This document shows, piece after piece, positions 58,701 through 64,000 of a stretch of 64,000 nt of DNA. This DNA is from Nematostella vectensis (lineage: Eukaryota > Cnidaria > Anthozoa > Actiniaria > Edwardsiidae). The number at the start of each line of letters is the position of its first letter. The first letter of the stretch is position 1. The translations under genes were made by a program, and so were the position numbers. The stretch lies in contig NC_064036.1 of assembly GCF_932526225.1 (NCBI RefSeq), forward strand, positions 11,091,181-11,155,180, written 5' to 3'. Under the pieces are notes generated by a model. It was given only the letters and a program-made list of their open reading frames with translations. It was not told the DNA's origin and did not search any database.

Positions 58701-61700
58701 CGCAGCCAGAGCTTCTTTCTAAGGACCTCGTCCTCCTCAGGGGGCTTCTCAGCTTGCCTCTTGGCGAGATCCACGTCGCCCTTCTAGAGACGCAGCATGG
58801 GTATGAATGACAAGGAAGAGGGAGGAGTGAAGGGACAGTCTACCCTGGCTTTTAAGTAATAATTTATAAGGGTTCTATATATCTCACCTTGAGGGCAAGG
58901 TCAACAGCCTCGTCATATAAGCCCATAGTATTGTAGATATGCACGCATGCTCTGTCCTTGTTGTGCTCAGAGCAAAGCCTTAGCGCGTACTTCAGGTCAA
59001 ACTTTACTTCGTCAGCATTCTGGAGAATGTAGAAAGAGAAAGCATTTAAATATTAAATAACATTAACACTTACCACATATAGCCAGTCTCTCACAATCTT
59101 TACAAATCATTCGCGGGGAACATATACAATAAGTTGACATTCTGTTTGCGGGACACTCTTTTCGAAGGCAACCCGCGTAAATACAAAGTAACGCACGTAT
59201 CACGTCGCTTCCCGCGTTAATACAAAGTCACGCACCTATCACGGCAAACCCCGTAAAAACAACTGTCACGCACCTATCACGGCAAACCGGGTACATACAA
59301 CGGGTAAATACAACCGGGTTAATACAATGTCACGCATATATTACGACACTTTCCGCGTAAATACAACTGTCACGCACGTATCACGGCACTCCTGGTAAAT
59401 ACAACTGTTACGCAAGTACTACGGCGCCTCCAGCATAAATACAACTGTCACGCACGTATCACGTCCCCCCTCCCCCCCGCGTAAATACATCTCTATGCAA
59501 AACACAGCTCGTGCATGCAAAAGTCTCACACAATCACTGAACAATAACAAGAAGATAACAATAAATTAAGCAAGTCTGCCACAGACATGCCATCCATGTG
59601 GATCGAAGCGTTAAGGCCAAACAAGCGGACAACTTATGTATTTCTATAGCCTTTGTTTTTACAAAACAATTTGATAGCATTTTATGCGAAGAGTTCTTAG
59701 CGGGTGGGTTTTTGTTATTACATTTATTCTTATTTCAGATTATTTCCAATAGTTTCTTTGGTATTCTTGGAAGTATAACTTAACTTACTGTCTTCATTCT
59801 AAGATGTCCAGAAGGCTGAATCAACCAAACCAATGGATTATTTGTTATTTTCTCGATCTCACGCAAACAAACCCTTTTGGTATAAACAATTCTCCTAATT
59901 TGAATTTCGTTTTGCAGGTGATGTTAGATAGATTTTAGTTGCACCCATAATAATAAGTCATAACACTGTTATTTATTTTGAAATTTTTGTTGATTTTTTT
60001 TTACCGGTGTTCGTGTTCGACCAATGTAGTTAACTAGCCCAAGAATCAAACGTAGGTCTTAACAGTTACAATAAAATGAATCTAAAATTCAGATGTTGGT
60101 AACACTATTGAAAACAATTTAACGGCTCCATCACTTGGATATTGGCTCTCCCTATACGCCGTTACACCGATGCCGTTGGCAACTACATTGGTATGTTTCC
60201 AATGGGTTAGTTTCGCTTGAAAAGCATCAAGGTTATATCCACTATTACAAGAGTATTTTCGTTTTGCTGTAGCCTAAAGAAAAGGCCGTTGACGTTAATA
60301 AAGTTTGTCCTCTTGATGTCTTACAAAATAACAACCTTTGTTTCCGTTAAAAGCCACTATTATACTGTTTAGTTATAACCCAGCTTATTGATGGCCTGTA
60401 TGCAATCTCTTCTGTCCGTCTGCTTTGCTCAATTTGTTCACCTTTATCCCTACTCGGTGTAGTAGTAAAAACCCTTCTTTGCAAAGTCTATTCCCTTTAT
60501 GCAATCTCTTCTATCCTTATACTATGCTCTATTTGTTCGCCTTTTGGTTCAGGTTGTGACTGATTGGTATACGTTGTTTGCTGGCCTTCCGTCTGCGAAC
60601 AAGACGGTTCACCTGCCAACGCGTCGATAGGCGCGTCACTAAACCGATGATATGACACAACCTCAGGCATGAGAGAAAGGGAAAGCGCCAGTGGTAAAGG
60701 CACGAATGGACGCCGCATGCACTTGATAGCGCACCATAGGATCCCACAGACGCTCAACACGAGCAGAGCGATAGAGCCGTACACATAGATGCCGTCTTCC
60801 TCGAAAGCCGCCGATGGCCTAGCCAGCACCAACAGCCCTGCAATGCAAACTCGTACACGGTCCATGGGTTGTACGGTACATTCTACCTCACAGATAGACA
60901 TCAGTTTCTGTCAGGGCTGAGACCTAGTTTTAGCCACAGGACATCAGCTGATGCGACCGAATAGAAATTTTAGCTTGCTCGAATTTTGTTGAGTTTGAAT
61001 CCAACTGGGGAATGTCACGTGATATGTTCCTTGGATTTTTATTGGTCCATCTGTTGTGTGCAGCCAATCAAGACGGTCACCCTGTGTGACACTGATGGGT
61101 TTCATATTCTCTAAATCAAGATACCAATATCTTTTTAGCTCAACCGAGGCGCAACTTCTTTCAAAATAGATAGCAATCAAAACACGAGGATAATATCAAA
61201 CCCTTGTGCAATGCGCAAAAATACTGTACCAGAAGTTTTTCGGTTGGATTCTTAGATATCTAAAAAAAAATTTATATAACAAACTTAACCATCCACGTAT
61301 TCTCCTAATTATACGGTATTGGTCTTAGATTCTTTATACAAGAGCAAGGCAAAAGTCCGTGAGTAGGTCCAAGTAAAAGTCCGTGAATATATTCACGGTA
61401 AATCAAAGCACTTCGCTCCCACTCCTGTCTTCATCATGATCAGTACTCCTCTGATATCGACAAACACATAAGGGAGACCTTATAATAGTCAATTTTGATT
61501 CAAAACGGACCCGGTCACCTTTTCAAAGCAGTGTGCCCTCGAGATTCTCACTCCTATTTTCATCATTATCATGAAATCCTCTCATTTCTGCTGTATATTC
61601 TGGTAAAGCCTCTCCAGTATCATAGCCAATGTTGACTGCGTCACTGGGCGCGTCAGACTGATAGACGCGTTCCTTGCTTGGTGCACCAAGCGAAAGGTAT

Positions 61701-63859
61701 GGCTCACTGTGTCATACAGAGTTCACTGGATCCGGCTGCGAGAACGAGGACGGTGCATCGATAACCAAATGATCCTCGCGCAGATAATAAGGCATCTCCT
61801 TTACTCCGCCTTGACGCGGCGACTTTAAATCTACTGGGGCTAATTCTCTTCTTTTGTGCCTCGCGCGATAACATAGCCCTCTTGGTGAAGAACAGCAATA
61901 ACCCAACAACGCGATAATAGCGGATAGGACAATGAGCAGCCCGAATATGATACCGACTAGCTGCTTATCGTTAACGGCCGGCAGAAGTGATCAGAACAGC
62001 ACTGCTCATTGGCAAACTGACAGTCCAGGTCCGAGTAACAGGAATAGGAGGATGAAGGAAACAGCAAAAGAACGACGGCTAGCACTAGTATCATCATGGC
62101 TTAACTCTTGTGAGCAACCTTAGATCATTCAACACGGATGTAAAAATGCATTAGGAAACCTGTATCTGGCAAGAAGTATGCCAACGTCATACTTGACTAA
62201 GATGTTATTAAGAATCTCACAGAGGCTAAATGATGCATTGAAAATACACAATATAGTTCTTTATTCATAGGATCAGGTGTATTGGCCTCCTTTTGTGATA
62301 TTAATGAGTCAGTAGCACCCTTCTATTGGTTGATGGTACATTTTAGGTAAGTGAGCGATTTAACCTTTTTTTGACAAGTCTGTTGAGCACTTTATCATTG
62401 TCAACAGCATGGTAATTTTTTTTAAAAACAAAAGAAAACGCAAACAAATAAATAGTGGATAATGCAATTCATCCCCTACTTGTCCCACCCAATAGTCAAC
62501 TTACACTAAAAAATCACGTGGCTTTCTGGGTGGCAAACTCGACGCGCAAAATAACAACAAAAAGAAAACATTCTGCGCTTAGGAATCGGCCAGAGAGCTT
62601 CTTTGTCAGAAAGTGCTTATTTCCATTGAAATATTTTATTTTCTTCGTCGCTCTCTGGCGTGACGGGCGCAACCGGCTTTCTTTGCTTATTTGGGCTTGA
62701 ATTCGCCACTTAAAAAGTCACGTGACTTTCAGTGCAAATCGGCTATTGGCTTGTTGTTCAACCTTACCGTTCCTTGCATAAGTAGGTATCTCAACAGCGC
62801 GTCGTCGTCATTCAGCTCCACATACAGCGACAGCAAGTAATTATGGATGGCTTGGTCCGAAGTGCCCAGTCTCTCGATACAGAACTCCAAGTACCGCACG
62901 GCTTCCTCAGCCTGGAGTCAGGGCAAACAAGGCGATCAGACAGGGATCATACAACGTCGTCAAAGAACAGTCACAGCGTGTAAAAGGTTGTAGTATAAAT
63001 AGCGGCACGTTACAGTCATGCTCTTTTTGCTCTTGCGGTGACGTAACGAGATATAATGTCCGCGAGGTGAAATAATAACAGATTGCTGTCATCTCTTTTT
63101 TTTAAGGCGAGCACACTCTTGATAACCCCATGTCCATGTCCAACGTGACCTAAAAATGTTTTTCTACATCCAATTTTAAAACTTTTCTCGACAAAACCTA
63201 TTACAAAATCCACTATTCATGAATCTCTTAGGCTTGTGAGTACTTCTCAATGCCTATACAGTATATCTGTTTTCTAGTATAGGGATCTCCCATCTTTTTA
63301 ATTCTCTGAACAAGCCTATCTAAAATTCTCAAATTTCTTGGCTTGTTAGTACTTCTCAAAGACAATATTTCCACCACTTTTTTCTATTATACGGAGATCC
63401 CATTTTTAAACCTCTCTGAACCTATTTCAAATTCATATTGGCATAGGCCGGCACAGGAGTTTATAGGTTAACAAACCAATTCTAAAACACGCCTACCTGG
63501 ATAGTTTTGCCCTGCTGGTGATAGTGCACGAGTGAGGGAATAAGCTTCCTAGGGTCCAGTCTCCCTTTCTTCTCAATCCAAGCGCTGACTGTTTGTTTAG
63601 GGATATGCTGCATGAGGACTGGGGAGAATTTGTAGTAAAGCTCTGTGTCGGCCTAAAGTAAAAAGCACTCGTTACTGCAAGTCTTGAAAAAGAAATAGAA
63701 CTAGTTAAAGCATCTATCCTTATCTCTCACTACGGGCCGTCAAATTATAAAATAATGCCTCTCTGAAAAAGAAAAGGTTTCTTGCCTGTTTTGTAAGGAC
63801 CCCAAGGGCTGCTGGGTAATCGTCATGTTGGACATGGTGGTTGATCACGTGCTCATAAT
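49727..63859 (-). CDS. VPS18: VPS18, HOPS/CORVET subunit (3' 13 exons; 5' part outside the window)
   Basis: Exons in transcript order: 63859-63786, 63652-63497, 62911-62768, 59019-58888, 58783-58659, 58511-58421, 57683-57618, 56496-56441, 55542-55425, 54907-54879, 50747-50651, 50246-50188, 49790-49727; 1211 nt, about 403 C-terminal residues of an expected 970. All phases agree. VPS18 is a core subunit of the endolysosomal tethering complexes HOPS and CORVET. Clear matches: ELYYKFSPVLMQHIPKQ, EAVRYLEFCIERLG, AIHNYLLSLY, FDLKYALRLCSEHN, RKKLWLRIARHVVEEE, LLKIEDILPFFQDFVTIDHF, and the RING-H2 parts CSTCEYPLF ... CQHAFHTDC ... CVYCGEMMI, ending SIDQPFISPDEFDEVQKSW. The exon at 63786 uses a GC donor (CAG|GCAAGA). 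Introns carry large repeat arrays and two small ORFs. Confidence 0.96.
50410..50590. mobile_element. Foldback element related to the one at 6.5 kb
   Basis: Inverted attcggaaatgttttgtttt / aaacaaagcatttcc arms around a 100-bp centre in a VPS18 intron; right flank aatgatagcaagctggcaggct resembles that of the 6.5 kb copy. Confidence 0.7.
50757..54634. repeat. Minisatellite, about 40-bp unit, roughly 100 copies, with higher-order structure
   Basis: 3.9 kb of cgatatcagacggtggaaca + cctccatatgtacataataaa, with length variants (ccc, cctcc, acccc; aataaa or aaaaaa). Large blocks repeat: 52385-52660 is essentially identical to 53463-53738, 1078 bases on, and 52860-53250 resembles 53760-54350. It fills the VPS18 intron between exons 54907-54879 and 50747-50651 and stops about 10 bases short of the 50747 acceptor. 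ORFs read through it on both strands are artefacts. Confidence 0.97.
54645..54762. mobile_element. Small foldback element at the end of the 40-bp array
   Basis: Arms gaaaaccccgaaaacacgga (left) and its inverse tccgtgttttcggggttttc (right), about 22 bp, around a 70-bp centre that includes ccaagatggcggcc, a YY1-type sequence. Confidence 0.75.
55221..55460 (-). repeat. Triplicated VPS18 exon end plus 5' splice site
   Basis: The segment cctgatacaagag|gtaagatgaca at the exon end (donor 55425/55424) recurs with donors near 55325 and 55230, period 95-99 bases. Preceding exon bases (cacgcctttcacaccgactg) are copied too, with changes. Reading past the first donor gives TGA at once. Confidence 0.9.
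55425..55542 (-). CDS. VPS18: VPS18 exon with the first half of the RING finger
   Basis: 39 codons holding CSTC and CQHAFHTDC zinc ligands; the last CVYC pair lies two exons downstream after a 29-nt microexon (54907-54879) and a linker exon. Its 3' end and donor (CAAGAG|GTAAGA) are repeated twice more in the following intron. Confidence 0.93.
55590..56395. repeat. Minisatellite, 16-bp unit, about 50 copies
   Basis: Tandem tctagatacgcctacc with variants (tcttgatacgcctgcc, gcctatct) filling the VPS18 intron between 56441 and 55542. Confidence 0.95.
56541..57240. mobile_element. DNA transposon relic with 90-bp TIRs and a nested foldback
   Basis: Termini cacagggagcc.actcaactcagcg and the inverse at the right, matching for about 90 bp including gctttggacttcgtttatga. 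Both outer ends are flanked by gcaagag, a likely 7-bp target duplication. Near the left end (56628-56760) sits a second foldback with cagagggggcaggagttt arms. No transposase ORF. hAT-like ends are possible. Confidence 0.8.
57700..58400. other. VPS18 intron, nothing recognised
   Basis: A 90-codon minus ORF at 57844-58116 has no family resemblance and lies wholly in the intron. G-rich patch 58200-58225. Confidence 0.4.
59166..59490. repeat. Minisatellite, about 39-bp unit, 8 copies
   Basis: Tandem cgcgtaaatacaactgtcac + gcacgtatcacggcactcc with 10-20% divergence, in the VPS18 intron upstream of exon 59019. Confidence 0.85.
60497..60901 (-). CDS. Small putative single-pass membrane protein inside a VPS18 intron
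   Basis: 134 codons from ATG at 60901; a second ATG at 60865 would start a signal-peptide-like stretch (MDRVRVCIAGLLVLARPSAA). Next comes a very short acidic segment, a hydrophobic helix (IALLVLSVCGILWCAIKCM) and a Ser/Gln-rich tail with a SYHRFSDAP segment. Same strand as VPS18. No family recognised; could be an exon of a longer gene. Confidence 0.4.
   Translation of the reverse strand: MSICEVECTVQPMDRVRVCIAGLLVLARPSAAFEEDGIYVYGSIALLVLSVCGILWCAIKCMRRPFVPLPLALSLSLMPEVVSYHRFSDAPIDALAGEPSCSQTEGQQTTYTNQSQPEPKGEQIEHSIRIEEIA
61712..62097 (-). pseudogene. Frameshifted small Cys-rich membrane protein inside a VPS18 intron
   Basis: From ATG at 62097 a signal peptide (MMILVLAVVLLLF) leads to a short Cys-rich segment with spacing C-x5-C-x6-CC-x4-C, then a stop at 61957. 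In another frame directly continuing, a transmembrane helix (IIFGLLIVLSAIIALLGYCC) and a basic-then-polar tail run to a stop at 61712. The two halves fit one type I membrane protein with a one-base shift near 61970. Either an assembly error, a recent mutation or a pseudogene; no plausible intron spans the break. No family assigned. Confidence 0.45.
63200..63440. repeat. Two-copy tandem duplication in a VPS18 intron
   Basis: Two diverged copies about 115 bases apart share ggcttgtgagtacttctcaa, ttctattatacggagatccc and ctctgaac blocks. No splice site is included. Confidence 0.7.
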
Positions 63860-64000
63860 CTGTTATATTTAAACAACAGCAACATCAATTAAAGCAGCAA
63901 CAACGACAACAAAAACAGCAAGAACAACAGCAGAAGTCACAACAAAGACAATGGCAATAACAACAACTACTAAAGCAATAACAAGTTCAAATCTTTGATT

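Overview
The window looks like nuclear DNA of an animal, most likely an anthozoan cnidarian such as a sea anemone close to Nematostella. This is inferred from intron-rich metazoan genes with short exons, an intronless rhodopsin-class receptor, LINE remnants, many short foldback elements and very abundant minisatellites. No bacterial, viral or organellar genes were seen.

Layout. 0-13 kb: an intronless class A GPCR (+), a 2.5 kb array of 17-bp repeats, a hammerhead-like motif of Penelope type, and one exon (-) carrying the first half of a FoxO-type forkhead domain. 13.2-29.1 kb: a complete RUNDC1 gene (-), rebuilt here as 21 exons (one tentative) with matching intron phases, about 669 aa. 30-34 kb: a truncated LINE (-), an unrecognised ORF and an (AT)n tract. 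34.0-35.4 kb: MFSD5, a major facilitator transporter (+). 41.4-49.3 kb: a TEX14-like gene (+), two ankyrin repeats plus a degenerate kinase domain in 7 exons. Its third intron holds a separate single-exon gene (+) for a 595-aa protein with helical repeats and amyloid (RHIM-like) motifs. 49.7-63.9 kb: the 3' part of VPS18 (-), 13 exons ending in a split RING finger. One of its introns carries two small ORFs that look like single-pass membrane proteins, one of them frameshifted.

The genes are unrelated housekeeping, signalling and trafficking loci and form no operon. VPS18 acts in HOPS/CORVET tethering. RUNDC1 is a coiled-coil RUN-domain protein. MFSD5 is a transporter. The TEX14-like pseudokinase and the RHIM-like protein are probably scaffolds or signalling proteins.

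The most unusual observation is a recurring structure. At seven exon-intron junctions in three neighbouring genes (RUNDC1 x3, TEX14-like x3, VPS18 x1), the exon 3' end together with its 5' splice site has been tandemly duplicated into the following intron. Copy number runs from 2 to about 21, so several introns start with an array of decoy splice donors. In one case (RUNDC1, 78-bp unit, about 18 copies) the array stays open in the exon's reading frame for about 1.4 kb. It could therefore add multiples of 26 residues inside the RUN domain if a distal donor were used.
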